Assembly (NCBI RefSeq): GCF_013032455.1
Contig: NZ_WQCF01000004.1
Coordinates: forward strand, 62,001 to 126,000
Length of the DNA stretch: 64,000 nt
Source of the DNA: Ruegeria atlantica
Lineage (GTDB): Bacteria; Pseudomonadota; Alphaproteobacteria; Rhodobacterales; Rhodobacteraceae
Direction: 5' to 3'
Shown here: in pieces, positions 9,237 through 17,503 of the stretch
How the letters are laid out: each line of letters starts with the position of its first letter
Numbering within the stretch: the first letter of the stretch is position 1
Notes under the pieces: generated by a model
The model's input: the letters and a program-made list of their open reading frames with translations, nothing else
The model's database searches: none
Told to the model about the DNA's origin: nothing
Translations under genes and position numbers: made by a program

Positions 9237-9608
9237 TCAGGCCACGTCACTCAGAACGCGAGCAAGCTCAAACAGACGGCGGCGCTGATTTTCCGGAATT
9301 GCATAATAAGACCGAACCAAATCCAGCGCTTCTTTGTCCCCCATCAAATCGGCAGGCACCGATTTCTTGCCGGTCGCCTCCTTCTCGGCCTCTTCCAAGC
9401 CTTCAAAGAAAAAGCTGACGGGTACGTCCAATGCCTCGGCAATGTCCCAAAGGCGCGACGCACTGATTCTGTTGGCCCCAGTTTCGTACTTTTGAATCTG
9501 TTGAAACTTAATACCAACCTGTTGCGCCAACTGCTGTTGGGTCATGCCAATCAGCCAGCGGCGATGCCTGACGCGCTTTCCCACATGGACATCGACGTGA
9601 TGGGTCAT
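9237..9608 (-). CDS. XRE-family transcriptional regulator
   Basis: 123 aa. Residues about 8-65 form a Cro/C1-type helix-turn-helix (RRWLIGMTQQQLAQQVGIKFQQIQKYETGANRIS). An acidic linker follows, then a C-terminal segment (ALDLVRSYYAIPENQRRRLFELAR). This single-domain layout is widespread in Alphaproteobacteria; the target genes are unknown. It is followed on the same strand by the hisN-like gene. The upstream 334-bp region should hold its promoter. Confidence 0.85.
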   Translation of the reverse strand: MTHHVDVHVGKRVRHRRWLIGMTQQQLAQQVGIKFQQIQKYETGANRISASRLWDIAEALDVPVSFFFEGLEEAEKEATGKKSVPADLMGDKEALDLVRSYYAIPENQRRRLFELARVLSDVA

Positions 9609-9942
9609 TGGTATTCTCCTCTACTACACACAACCAATTCGGGTGTGCGACGTATTAACTCTACCGCAACACTAGCGAGACGCCCTTAACCACTCCCTAA
9701 GCAGGACGAAACCCCCAAATCAGCACCGCTGCCAATATCGCGCTTTTTTGGCATTTTTTCAAGAAGGTTGAATCTGTTTTATCTGACAAATGGCTCCGGT
9801 TGTGCCCTTTTAATCCGGTACACGTGGTTGCCGTGGGGTAAATCCAGCACGCCAATTTCTACGCCTGTCCAGCACAAAAAGGTAATAGATTGACAATCTT
9901 CAAACAGCGAGAACTTATGCCGCAAACTACCGGAGGGCGACT
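9609..9942. other. Intergenic region with candidate divergent promoters
   Basis: 334 bases without a credible gene between the divergent XRE regulator and the quinone oxidoreductase. A TTGACA box at 9890-9895 is followed 17 bases later by a poor -10 (ACTTAT, 9913-9918). A good ribosome site (GGAGGG) sits just before ATG 9943. I see no palindromic operator or terminator. Confidence 0.4.
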
Positions 9943-10899
9943 ATGCTGGCCTATAGAATTCAAGCCAAGGGCGCAGCTGCCCAGATTTGCAACATTGACC
10001 TTCCCCAACCGCAAGAAGGGCAAGTGCGCGTTGCCATAAAAGCCTGCGGTTTGAACTTCGCTGATCTATTGATGCAGAAAGGGACGTATCAGGACACCCC
10101 TCCTGCCCCGTTCACACAGGGCATGGAAATTGCAGGGGTGGTCGATGAGATTGGGCCGGGTGTTTCGAACTTGGCACCGGGTGACCGGATTGCTGTATAT
10201 TCGGGTCAGGGTGGTTTGGCCGAATATGGTGTGTTTGACGCCGAGCGTGCGATTCCTCTGCCTGAGTCAGTCAGCTTCGAGGACGCTGCCGCCATACAGA
10301 TCGCCTATGGCACCAGTCACATTGCGCTCGATCATCGTGCTCGGCTGCAACCCGGCGAGACCCTTCTGGTCACAGGGGCGGCGGGTGGCGTTGGCCTGAC
10401 GGCGGTCGAAATCGGCAAGTTAATGGGCGCGACCGTAATTGCCCATGCTCGGGGTGCGGAAAAACTGGCCGTCGCCAAAGCTGCAGGTGCGGACCACCTG
10501 ATTGACGCGTCCGAAGACCTGCGGACACGCGTCAAGGAACTGGGCGGGGCGGACGTCGTGTATGACGCGATAGGCGGCGAGGTGTTCAAAGCGGCCTTCC
10601 GCGCCACCAACCCCGAGGGGCGATTGCTTCCTATTGGCTTTGCTGGCGGTGATGTGCCTCAGATTCCCGCCAATCACCTTTTGGTCAAGAACCTGACCGT
10701 CATCGGCTTTTATATCGGCGGTTACCTGAGCTTTCGCCCTCAAATCGTGCAGGACAGTTTTGACACGTTGTTCCGTTGGTGCGCCGAGGGGCGGATCAAG
10801 CCGCATATAAGCCATACACTGCCCCTGACGGAAGCTGAGAAAGGTCTTCAACTGCTTCGAGATCGCACAGCGACTGGCAAGGTTGTGATTACGCCTTAA
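9943..10899 (+). CDS. Zinc-less NADPH:quinone oxidoreductase (MDR family)
   Basis: 318 aa medium-chain dehydrogenase/reductase of the quinone reductase type. The GroES-like N-terminal half (CGLNFADLLMQKGTYQ, QGMEIAGVVDEIGPGV) lacks the cysteine zinc ligands of alcohol dehydrogenases. The Rossmann motif GAAGGVGLTAVEIGK lies near residue 145. It is expected to reduce quinones or enones with NADPH in the cytosol. RBS GGAGGG. It converges with a LysR gene and overlaps its 3' end by 4 bp. Confidence 0.9.
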   Translation: MLAYRIQAKGAAAQICNIDLPQPQEGQVRVAIKACGLNFADLLMQKGTYQDTPPAPFTQGMEIAGVVDEIGPGVSNLAPGDRIAVYSGQGGLAEYGVFDAERAIPLPESVSFEDAAAIQIAYGTSHIALDHRARLQPGETLLVTGAAGGVGLTAVEIGKLMGATVIAHARGAEKLAVAKAAGADHLIDASEDLRTRVKELGGADVVYDAIGGEVFKAAFRATNPEGRLLPIGFAGGDVPQIPANHLLVKNLTVIGFYIGGYLSFRPQIVQDSFDTLFRWCAEGRIKPHISHTLPLTEAEKGLQLLRDRTATGKVVITP

Positions 10900-11777
10900 C
10901 CGGCCACCGCCTTCAGAGGTGCACTGCCGAGCATGCGGAAGTTCTGGCGAACCAAAGCCGCCAGCGCTTCGACCAAAGGACCTCGACCAGCCTCGCCACC
11001 GTAAAGGTTAATCATGTGCGCGGGCAGATCGGGCAGCACGCCGCCATCGTCAATCTGCACCAGATGCGCAGCCTCGGTACCATCCAGCATCGCATGAATG
11101 GCAAGATCGGCGGACACGGTCGCTTCGATTGTGCGGTCATTTTCGGTTTCGACCAGCAGCTCCCATGGAAGCCCTGCCTCATCCAGTGCCGCTATCATCT
11201 GTGGACGGAACATGCAGCGACGACCCACCGCAATGGGAATCGGGCGCTTGCGCCAGGCCGATCCGCCAGATGCACCGATCCAACGCAGCGGTAGTTCGGC
11301 GACGGTTTCGGAACCCTCGCTCCCGCTGGCCTCGGTCGTTAGGATCAGGTCGCATTCACCGCGCTTGAACATTTCTTTCAGCTGCAGGGAATATGAAGAG
11401 ATCAACTGCACCCGCACCCGTGGGAAATCCACGTTAAACCGCTGCAAGACACGTGGGATCGCCGGGTAAACGATATCGTGCGGCACACCCAGAACGACCT
11501 CACCCTCAAATGCCTGATCGGTCAGCTTCGAGATGACCTCATCATTCAGCACAATCATACGGCGGGCATAGGCCAGCAACTGTTCGCCAGATGCCGTTAG
11601 CGCAATGGTCCGACCGCTCCGGTCCAAAAGTTCGAGGCCCAACAGCTCTTCAAGACGCTTCAATTGCATTGAAACGGCTGATTGCGTCAGATGAAGGAAA
11701 CCGGCAGCCCGCGTTACGCCGCCCTGATCCGCCACCGCCACGAACGACCGCAAAGTCGTAATGTCCAAATTGCGCAT
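10896..11777 (-). CDS. LysR-family transcriptional regulator
   Basis: 293 aa from ATG 11777; a GTG two codons upstream (11783) is possible, but the AAGGA site is better spaced for the ATG. The N-terminal winged HTH (TRAAGFLHLTQSAVSMQLKRLEELLG) and the C-terminal substrate-binding domain are both complete. It is divergent from a DUF1127 gene, and its stop overlaps the quinone oxidoreductase stop. A candidate autoregulatory site is the AT-rich palindrome in the upstream gap. The ligand is unknown. Confidence 0.9.
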   Translation of the reverse strand: MRNLDITTLRSFVAVADQGGVTRAAGFLHLTQSAVSMQLKRLEELLGLELLDRSGRTIALTASGEQLLAYARRMIVLNDEVISKLTDQAFEGEVVLGVPHDIVYPAIPRVLQRFNVDFPRVRVQLISSYSLQLKEMFKRGECDLILTTEASGSEGSETVAELPLRWIGASGGSAWRKRPIPIAVGRRCMFRPQMIAALDEAGLPWELLVETENDRTIEATVSADLAIHAMLDGTEAAHLVQIDDGGVLPDLPAHMINLYGGEAGRGPLVEALAALVRQNFRMLGSAPLKAVAG

Positions 11778-11812
11778 CTTCACGAATCCTTATGCATCAC
11801 TTCAAAAATATT

Positions 11813-11825
11813 CATTTTTAAAATG
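11813..11825. promoter_or_regulatory. AT-rich palindrome, possible LysR operator
   Basis: CATTTTTAAAATG is a perfect inverted repeat around a central T in the 126-base gap between the LysR gene and DUF1127. The position fits a LysR-type divergent operator, but AT-rich gaps yield such palindromes by chance, so this is only suggestive. Confidence 0.25.
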
Positions 11826-11903
11826 TGTCATATCGCGCCATATAAATCAAGGAACTTGATGGGACGCATCGAAACCATCAAACCCCGTGAAAGGACAATT
11901 ATT

Positions 11904-12113
11904 ATGACCCAAATTGCAATTCATAGACCCTGCCCGCCCCGTCGCCGCTTTGGCCTGACCTTGTTATGGAACGTGCTGTCACTGCACCGCCAGCGCCGCG
12001 CTCTGGCGCGACTGGATGCTCGCGCGCTGGAAGATATCGGAATCACCCGTGAACAGGCCGAAGCCGAAGCCAGCCGCCCGGTGTGGGATGCACCGGAATT
12101 CTGGCAAAAGTAA
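11904..12113 (+). CDS. DUF1127 small basic protein
   Basis: 69 aa. The core LHRQRRALARLDARALEDIGITREQAEAEA is the DUF1127 signature, a short arginine-rich family common in Rhizobiales and Rhodobacterales; some members have been tied to phosphate or RNA regulation, but this one is uncharacterised. Start ATG 11904 has AAAGGAC upstream; an in-frame ATG 15 codons earlier (11859) is less likely. A hairpin terminator follows directly, so it is probably a single-gene transcript. Confidence 0.85.
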   Translation: MTQIAIHRPCPPRRRFGLTLLWNVLSLHRQRRALARLDARALEDIGITREQAEAEASRPVWDAPEFWQK

Positions 12114-12138
12114 CTTTGCAACGAAACTTTCCCTACAG

Positions 12139-12172
12139 AATGGCGATCCGCTGCCGCAGGTCGCCATTTTGT
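12139..12172 (+). terminator. Terminator after DUF1127 gene
   Basis: Stem AATGGCGA (12139-12146) pairs with TCGCCATT (12161-12168) around a 14-base loop, followed by a short T-rich tail. It lies 25 bases after the DUF1127 stop. Moderate, because the T tract is interrupted. Confidence 0.6.
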
Positions 12173-12295
12173 TGCGAGTTTTAACCGGTTTCCGGCGCTA
12201 AAGCCTTGAAACACGACCCACAGTTGCCGATATTTGCGGGGAACGGGGCCTGGATATCAGGTCACGAGAAGAATAATGCAAAGGGAGACCCTTTA

Positions 12296-13075
12296 ATGGC
12301 ACAATTTGACACGATCCGGACGGCGACCGGCGCGCGCGCTGCCCAGATTGACGAGGGCCTGCGCGCCCACATGAACAAAGTCTACGGCACAATGTCCGTG
12401 GGCATGCTGATCACGGCGCTTGCCGCATGGGCAATTGCCGGTCTTGCCGTAACCTCTGATCCGACCAACGCGGTGGCCCAGATTGGCGCTGACCGTTACC
12501 TGACCAGCCTGGGTGGTGCACTGTTCCTGTCGCCGCTGAAATGGATTGTGATCTTTTCACCGCTGGCCTTCGTGATGTTTGGCTGGGGTGCGCTGATGCG
12601 GCGCGCATCGGCTGCGGGTGTACAACTGGGCTTTTTCGTCTTCGCCGCCGTAATGGGCGTGTCGATGAGCTCGGTGTTCATGATCTACACCCCCTATTCG
12701 ATCGCACAGACATTCATCGTGACCTCGATTGCCTTTGCCGGTCTTAGCCTCTTTGGCTACACCACCAAGCGCAACCTGAGCGGCATGGGTACGTTCCTGA
12801 TGATGGGCGTGATCGGTCTGCTGGTGGCGATGGTCATCAACATCTTCCTGCAATCGCCCGCAATGATGTTCGCCATCTCGGCCATCGGCGTGCTGATCTT
12901 TGCTGGCCTGACCGCATTCTACACCCAGGATATCAAGAACACCTATGTTGCACACGCAACCCATGGTGATCAGGAATGGCTGGACAAAGCCGCGATTGAC
13001 GGCGCACTGAGCCTGTACATCTCGTTCCTGAACATGTTCCAGTTCCTGCTGATGTTCATGGGGCAGCAAGAATAA
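12296..13075 (+). CDS. Bax inhibitor-1/YccA family membrane protein
   Basis: 259 aa with about seven hydrophobic helices, matching the BI-1/TMBIM family (bacterial YccA/YbhL), implicated in calcium leak and in modulating FtsH in other bacteria. The C-terminal FTQDIKNTY-like stretch (FYTQDIKNTYVAHA) and ALSLYISFLNMFQFLL are typical. Start ATG 12296 with AGGGAGA upstream; the longer frame to 12206 lacks family resemblance. A strong terminator follows, so it is likely monocistronic. Confidence 0.92.
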   Translation: MAQFDTIRTATGARAAQIDEGLRAHMNKVYGTMSVGMLITALAAWAIAGLAVTSDPTNAVAQIGADRYLTSLGGALFLSPLKWIVIFSPLAFVMFGWGALMRRASAAGVQLGFFVFAAVMGVSMSSVFMIYTPYSIAQTFIVTSIAFAGLSLFGYTTKRNLSGMGTFLMMGVIGLLVAMVINIFLQSPAMMFAISAIGVLIFAGLTAFYTQDIKNTYVAHATHGDQEWLDKAAIDGALSLYISFLNMFQFLLMFMGQQE

Positions 13076-13102
13076 CGCTGCGCGGCTAGCATCCAATGAC
13101 AC

Positions 13103-13136
13103 AGGGCGGGTCTACAGTGACCCGCCCTTTTCTTTT
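13103..13136 (+). terminator. Strong rho-independent terminator
   Basis: Stem AGGGCGGGTC (13103-13112) with GACCCGCCCT (13119-13128) around a six-base loop, then TTTCTTTTT. It ends the Bax-inhibitor-1 transcript. Confidence 0.92.
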
Positions 13137-13189
13137 TGCAGCAACAACAGGGTGACTAACGCGCGCGCCCCTCAGGACGTAAAGTGCTC

Positions 13190-13225
13190 TAAAATAGAAA
13201 AGGCCCCGTCCGAATGGCGGGGCCT
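13190..13225 (-). terminator. Terminator after lipoprotein gene
   Basis: On the minus strand, AGGCCCCG pairs with CGGGGCCT (13218-13225 and 13201-13208) around nine bases and is followed by TTTCTATTTT. It lies 23 bases beyond the stop of the lipoprotein gene at 13249. Confidence 0.85.
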
Positions 13226-13248
13226 AAGAAAATCAAAAGTTTGAAGCC

Positions 13249-13755
13249 TTAGCTACAATTCAGCGCTACAGCAAACCCCGAGCTTCGCTGGGAAGATCCT
13301 TTGCGATACACATCACCCGCAGGCAGGCAGCCAGTAAACTGCTCTGCGTTCTGACCAAACCTGGCGCCGACTGAGTTGTCGACCTTTGTACTGCTATTTT
13401 CGGTCTGTAGAACACCAAACAAGGTACCGTTTACCGCTACCGTGCTCAGGAACATGTTCGTATCGGACCCAGTCAGAACCACCGCATTGGTATCGCTACG
13501 CCCTCCGTTATCGATTGCAACCCGCGCAACCTTTTCAGGGTCTGTCGCGTCCGTCGTGACCTGAATAGCAGGCAACACAGCCAGTTCCGCCGGGACGTTC
13601 GTTGCAGGAGGAAGAACGCCTACAGCCCCCGGCACATCAGAAATGCTGCGGGGTTCACCATCGATCCCCGTAAATCCGACACCGGAGCGGTTATAAGGGT
13701 CTTCACAGGCCGCAAGGGCCAATACAGCTATTGTGGGTAACAAGATTTTTTTCAT
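13249..13755 (-). CDS. Predicted lipoprotein, unknown family
   Basis: 168 aa from ATG 13755. MKKILLPTIAVLALAAC gives a lipoprotein signal with lipidated cysteine at 17. The mature part is rich in small and polar residues with two further cysteines (TGCLPAGD and the penultimate residue) that could form a disulfide. I do not recognise the family. It resembles the small envelope lipoproteins common in roseobacters. In-frame ATGs just upstream would extend the signal peptide but have no better ribosome site. It has its own terminator. Confidence 0.75.
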   Translation of the reverse strand: MKKILLPTIAVLALAACEDPYNRSGVGFTGIDGEPRSISDVPGAVGVLPPATNVPAELAVLPAIQVTTDATDPEKVARVAIDNGGRSDTNAVVLTGSDTNMFLSTVAVNGTLFGVLQTENSSTKVDNSVGARFGQNAEQFTGCLPAGDVYRKGSSQRSSGFAVALNCS

Positions 13756-13900
13756 GATGGCCAACATTTTGGAACGGTTTGTTGAAGCGTAGAGGCAAGC
13801 CATTCAAAAAAGCAACCCGTCGCAAACTCGATTACGCTTCCCTCTGATGCTTCGTTGCAACGGCCCAACGGCCTGTACGCAGCCTCCTACCGCAACCAAC

Positions 13901-13938
13901 GCGCAAAGAAAAAGGGCCCTGCCTTGGCAGAACCCTTT
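13901..13938 (-). terminator. Terminator after rpmG
   Basis: On the minus strand, AAAGGGTTCTGCC pairs with GGCAGGGCCCTTT, using two G-U pairs that are only possible in this direction, followed by TTCTTTG. It begins 25 bases after the rpmG stop. Confidence 0.85.
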
Positions 13939-13963
13939 GAACTTGTCCAAGTAGGACGGCAGA

Positions 13964-14131
13964 TTACTTGATCTTGCCTTCCTTGTACTCGACATGCTTC
14001 CGAACGACCGGATCGTATTTACGAATGGTCATTTTCTCGGTCATGGTGCGTGCATTTTTCTTGGTCACGTAGAAGTGGCCCGTGCCCGCGGTCGAGTTCA
14101 GACGGATCTTGATTGTCGTCGGCTTCGCCAT
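13964..14131 (-). CDS. rpmG: 50S ribosomal protein L33
   Basis: 55 aa, normal length. [21 protein letters not shown] and [11 protein letters not shown] are typical of bacterial L33; it is the cysteine-free (zinc-independent) form. Start ATG 14131, preceded by GGAGATAACC. A terminator follows the stop, so it is a single-gene unit. Confidence 0.97.
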   Translation of the reverse strand: MAKPTTIKIRLNSTAGTGHFYVTKKNARTMTEKMTIRKYDPVVRKHVEYKEGKIK

Positions 14132-14411
14132 GGTTATCTCCTGCGTCCGGAAAGGCAGGGGCCTTTCGGTTGAATTCCTATGAGCGTGCGCTTTTACCCG
14201 GTCGCGCCGCCGAGTCAACCAGATTCCGTGCACAACATCCACAAAACCTGCGATTGGACCCTGCCCCAGTTTGGTGCACTCACGGTTCTGTGATAAGGTC
14301 GTCCAATTACACCCAACAAAGAAGCCAGTGTCAGGCTCGCATCCCGAGGCATCAGGAACAGGCGGAACCCTCTGTCAGCAGAGTATTCGAACATGTCTTT
14401 GGGGGGCTATC

Positions 14412-15047
14412 ATGACCGAATGGAAACTTCAGGCCGAAGAATTGGCCAATTGCAATTGCAACTTTGGATGTCCGTGCCAGTTCAGTGTTCTGCCGACCCA
14501 TGGCAACTGCGAGGCGGTCGCCGTGTTTGATATTGAATCCGGGCACTACGGCGATACAGACCTTGCCGGGGTTCGTGCGGCGGGTGTGTATCACTGGCCA
14601 GGGGCGATTCACGAAGGCAACGGTCAGATGCAACTGATCATCGATGACAGTGCCACCCCCGACCAAAGAACCGCCATTCAAGCCATCATGATGGGTGAAG
14701 ACACCGATGAATTGGCAACCATGTGGTACGTCTTTAGTGCGATGTCACCAACAAAGTACGAGACCCTTTATGTTCCGATCGAGGCAAACTGGAATCGAGA
14801 AGAGAGGACAGGCTTTGCCAAAGTCTCTGGTGTTTTCGACGTAAAGGTAAATCCAATTCCGCACATCGTTTCAGGGGCACCCCATCGGGCCTCTATTCAC
14901 CTGCCCAATGGATTCGAATACCGACACGCCGAGGCCGCCTCGGGGACCGCTAAGACAACTGGCGGTGAAATTAATCTGACCTTTGACGCGACCCACGCGC
15001 ATCTGGCGCATCTCAATATCTCGGGCCACGGTGTACTGGGCGCTTAA
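14412..15047 (+). CDS. DUF1326 protein (cysteine-rich N-terminus)
   Basis: 211 aa. The family hallmark is an N-terminal cysteine cluster, here ANCNCNFGCPCQF (residues about 12-24), which looks like a metal or thiol site. The rest is a beta-rich domain of unknown role. Start ATG 14412 follows a G-rich stretch; the frame open to 14271 has no family match. DUF1326 genes habitually sit next to DUF2182 genes, as here (12-base gap), so the two probably act together, perhaps in metal handling. Function is unproven. Confidence 0.85.
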   Translation: MTEWKLQAEELANCNCNFGCPCQFSVLPTHGNCEAVAVFDIESGHYGDTDLAGVRAAGVYHWPGAIHEGNGQMQLIIDDSATPDQRTAIQAIMMGEDTDELATMWYVFSAMSPTKYETLYVPIEANWNREERTGFAKVSGVFDVKVNPIPHIVSGAPHRASIHLPNGFEYRHAEAASGTAKTTGGEINLTFDATHAHLAHLNISGHGVLGA

Positions 15048-15059
15048 ACGGGGGTTGGC

Positions 15060-15896
15060 ATGGCTGTGAATTCGCCTCGCCCCGGCGTTGTGGATCGCGT
15101 GCTGCGGCATGATAATGGGATTGTTCTGTCCTGCGTGCTTCTAATCATACTAGGGGCCTCGTGGTATACCGTCACCGGTATCGGTATGAATATGACAGCA
15201 ATCGACATGACCCGGATGGCGGGTCCGGTCGGCAACCCCATGCAAATGGCGACCGAGGTCCGATGGACGCCGACATATGTTGTCCTGATCTTCCTGATGT
15301 GGTGGGTCATGATGATCGCGATGATGACCCCGAGCGCCGCGCCTACTGTTTTGCTTTTCACCGCGATCAAACGAATGGGGCCAGACAAGTCCCGAGCATC
15401 TAGGCTCAGCCTGTGTTTTTTGACTGGTTATCTGGTGGCATGGGCCGCGTTCAGCGCTTTTGCTACAGGGGCGCAATGGGGGCTTGAGCTGATCGGCTTG
15501 TCAGACGGGCCGATGATGACGATCAAGTCCAAGGCGTTTGCGGGAAGCGTTCTGATCGCGGCGGGGCTTTACCAGCTCTCGAACCTGAAGACCGCCTGCC
15601 TGCGCCATTGCCGCAGCCCGGCCCAATTTCTGGCGGATCACAACAGGCCCGGTGCCTATGGCGCGTTTCGTACCGGCGCGTTGCATGGCGCGTTCTGTCT
15701 GGGTTGCTGCTGGGCTTTGATGCTGCTGTTGTTCGTTGGCGGGGTCATGAACCTCTATTGGATCGTCGGCATCGCCATCTATGTCGCGCTGGAAAAACTG
15801 ATGCCACGGGCGCGGTGGCTTGTTCCGCTTACTGGTTTGGCGTTGATCGCCGCAGGCATTTGGCTGGTTGCAAACCTACAAATCGCGGCAGGGTGA
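15060..15896 (+). CDS. DUF2182 integral membrane protein
   Basis: 278 aa with about seven hydrophobic segments. Methionine-rich periplasmic stretches (GMNMTAIDMTRMAG, NPMQMA) and membrane motifs WWVMMIAMMTPSAAP and GCCWALM match DUF2182, annotated elsewhere as predicted metal-binding membrane protein. Cysteine pairs occur in CLRHC and CLGCC. It follows the DUF1326 gene in what appears to be one operon. The Met/Cys pattern suggests a soft metal such as copper; that is inference. Confidence 0.87.
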   Translation: MAVNSPRPGVVDRVLRHDNGIVLSCVLLIILGASWYTVTGIGMNMTAIDMTRMAGPVGNPMQMATEVRWTPTYVVLIFLMWWVMMIAMMTPSAAPTVLLFTAIKRMGPDKSRASRLSLCFLTGYLVAWAAFSAFATGAQWGLELIGLSDGPMMTIKSKAFAGSVLIAAGLYQLSNLKTACLRHCRSPAQFLADHNRPGAYGAFRTGALHGAFCLGCCWALMLLLFVGGVMNLYWIVGIAIYVALEKLMPRARWLVPLTGLALIAAGIWLVANLQIAAG

Positions 15897-15964
15897 TACG
15901 CGCATGAGGGCCAAAGGACCGGCCAAATTTCGGGTCCTGAATCAACTTTTGACAGGAGGTAATC

Positions 15965-16297
15965 ATGCCTATTTTCATTACTTACGCATCCTATTCGCAG
16001 GATGGCGTCAATGGAATGCTGAAGAAGCCCGTGGATCGTTCAGGCGCGGTCAGGGCATTGCTGAAGAAAGCCGGCGGCAAACTGTTGGCGTTCTACATGA
16101 CCACGGGCGACAATGACGTGGTGGTCGTCAGCGAATTGCCAGATGGCACGGATGCCGTGGCTATCGGTATGGCCGTTGCGGCGTCAGGCGCAGTGTCGAA
16201 AGTTGAAACCGTGCGCGCGTGGAAGGCTAAGGATTTTGTCGCTGTTTCCAAGAAGGCCGCGAAACTTACCGGAGCCTACAAGGCGCCAGGCCGTTAA
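15965..16297 (+). CDS. GYD-domain protein
   Basis: 110 aa single GYD-like ferredoxin-fold domain (YASYSQDGVNGMLKKPVDRS, AFYMTTGDNDVVVVSELPD, AIGMAVAASGAVSKVETVRAW). The family is a small cytosolic fold of unknown function. A perfect AGGAGGT ribosome site precedes ATG 15965, so it is likely well expressed. It follows DUF2182 after 68 bases and may be part of that operon; RNase P RNA converges on it from the other strand only 11 bases away. Confidence 0.87.
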   Translation: MPIFITYASYSQDGVNGMLKKPVDRSGAVRALLKKAGGKLLAFYMTTGDNDVVVVSELPDGTDAVAIGMAVAASGAVSKVETVRAWKAKDFVAVSKKAAKLTGAYKAPGR

Positions 16298-16308
16298 TCA
16301 GGAAATAC

Positions 16309-16708
16309 GCGCGGAGGGCCTGTAAGCCGGATCTTGTTCCGGGGTTGCCCCCTTCGATGACCATTCCTCTAGGCCGTGCATTGCTGCGCGGCTCAAGCTG
16401 CCAACCCGGTCCCTCTCGGCCAAGACGCGCTTAGCGGCGGTATCGGCTGACGCCGACCTGTCCGCGCGGGGACCCTATTTGGCATTGCTCCCGGTGGGGC
16501 TTGCCGTGCCGCCGCTGTTGCCAGCGGCGCGGTGGGCTCTTACCCCACCGTTTCACCCTTACCCTGAGCCGAGGCCCCGGGCGGTCTGATTTCTGTGGCG
16601 CTTTCCGTCGGGTTGCCCCGCCCGGGCGTTACCCGGCACCGTTGTCTTGTGGAGTCCGGACTTTCCTCTCGGGCCCGAAAGCCCCAGCGGCCATCCGGCC
16701 CTCCGCGC
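16309..16708 (-). ncRNA. rnpB: RNase P RNA (type A)
   Basis: About 400 nt catalytic RNA of RNase P, which matures tRNA 5' ends. On the minus strand the universal GAGGAAAGTCCGGAC core lies at 16654-16668, followed by GGGTAAGGGTGAA-type and GGTAAGAGCCCACCG segments and an ACAGAA at 16591-16596. Ends are set by helix P1: GCGCGGAGGGCC at 16697-16708 pairs with GGCCCTCCGCGC at the 3' end (16309-16320). The true ends may differ by a few bases. Confidence 0.96.
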
Positions 16709-16756
16709 TGGCGTTGGGTATGCTTTGGGACAGGTGGCGTCAAGAGTGGATGGGAA

Positions 16757-16821
16757 ATGAAGGGGCCAGCCCCTTCTTGGCCTGCGGCCAATTCAACCCC
16801 GAGATATTTTTGGCCAGATGA
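16757..16821 (-). repeat. REP-like palindromic element downstream of amidase gene
   Basis: On the minus strand this reads CATCTGGCCAAAAATATCTC, then GGGG and two nested palindromes, TTGGCC-GCA-GGCCAA and GAAGGGGC-TG-GCCCCTTC. This AAATATCTCGGGG plus palindrome pattern is, from memory, scattered between genes in many Rhodobacterales genomes. It sits 14 bases after the amidase stop and may stabilise or end that transcript. Only one copy is seen in this window. Confidence 0.5.
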
Positions 16822-16834
16822 AGTGCGGATCGAC

Positions 16835-17503
16835 TTACTTGGGCAGCGGTTCGAGATCGGCTGGCACCAGAGGACCTTTGCCCCATGGGCGGTATCTGAG
16901 ACGCACAGCTGCGAGCAGTGTATCGTCGTCTGCCTCGGCCGTGTAACCTGCGGAACGGGCCAGAGCCCGGAATGTTTGGACTTGATTCTTGTGCGAGTTC
17001 TCTTGGCACCGCCGACCGGCAAGCTTGGAATGTTCCAGCCGTTGCCATGGAAAGCGTGGACCAGGATCGGATTTACGGCCCGGGGCCATATCGGAATGGC
17101 CAATCACCTGCTCCGGCAGGATCGACCACCGCCGCATGATTTGACCAAGAAGGGTTTCAAGCACCGAAAGTTGGGGCTCAGAAAAGGGATGAAAGCCTGT
17201 GTTGTCCAGCTCAACCCCAATCGAGCGGGAGTTGATATCGGTCTGGCCATGCCACTCCCCCGCTCCGGCGTGCCAGGCCCGGCGGTCTTCACTGACCATC
17301 TGCCACAGCGATCCATCCCTACCGATGAGATAGTGTGCCGAGACTTCGCAGGCAGAATCACAAAGTCGGTCCAGCGCTGCCTGTGCACTGTCCATTGCCG
17401 TATAGTGCAATACGACAAGGGATGGTTTCAGCCCACCCTTGCGTTCACCAAAGTTCGGGGATGGGCGCCAGATAGGTGTGAGTGATTCAGTTGTTGACGG
17501 CAC
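16835..17503 (-). CDS. AmpD-type N-acetylmuramoyl-L-alanine amidase
   Basis: 222 aa, Amidase_2 (zinc) domain cleaving the muramoyl-L-alanine bond. LHYTAM near the start, the tail motif GHSDMAPGRKSDPG, and AHYLIGRDG and IGVELDN between them are typical of AmpD. No convincing signal peptide, so probably the cytosolic recycling enzyme. Start chosen as GTG 17503, overlapping the 3' end of the upstream lipoprotein gene by 17 bases; in-frame ATGs at 17536 and further upstream are alternatives. It lies between rnpB and the excalibur-like lipoprotein gene. Confidence 0.82.
   Translation of the reverse strand: MPSTTESLTPIWRPSPNFGERKGGLKPSLVVLHYTAMDSAQAALDRLCDSACEVSAHYLIGRDGSLWQMVSEDRRAWHAGAGEWHGQTDINSRSIGVELDNTGFHPFSEPQLSVLETLLGQIMRRWSILPEQVIGHSDMAPGRKSDPGPRFPWQRLEHSKLAGRRCQENSHKNQVQTFRALARSAGYTAEADDDTLLAAVRLRYRPWGKGPLVPADLEPLPK

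Noticed and set aside
9890..9918. TTGACA box with 17-base spacer as promoter for the quinone oxidoreductase
   Set aside because: The -10 half matches only three of six consensus bases; kept as a note in the intergenic entry rather than a promoter call.
16595..17485. 296-aa plus-strand open frame
   Set aside because: Runs through the RNase P RNA and antisense to the amidase; composition of a shadow frame.
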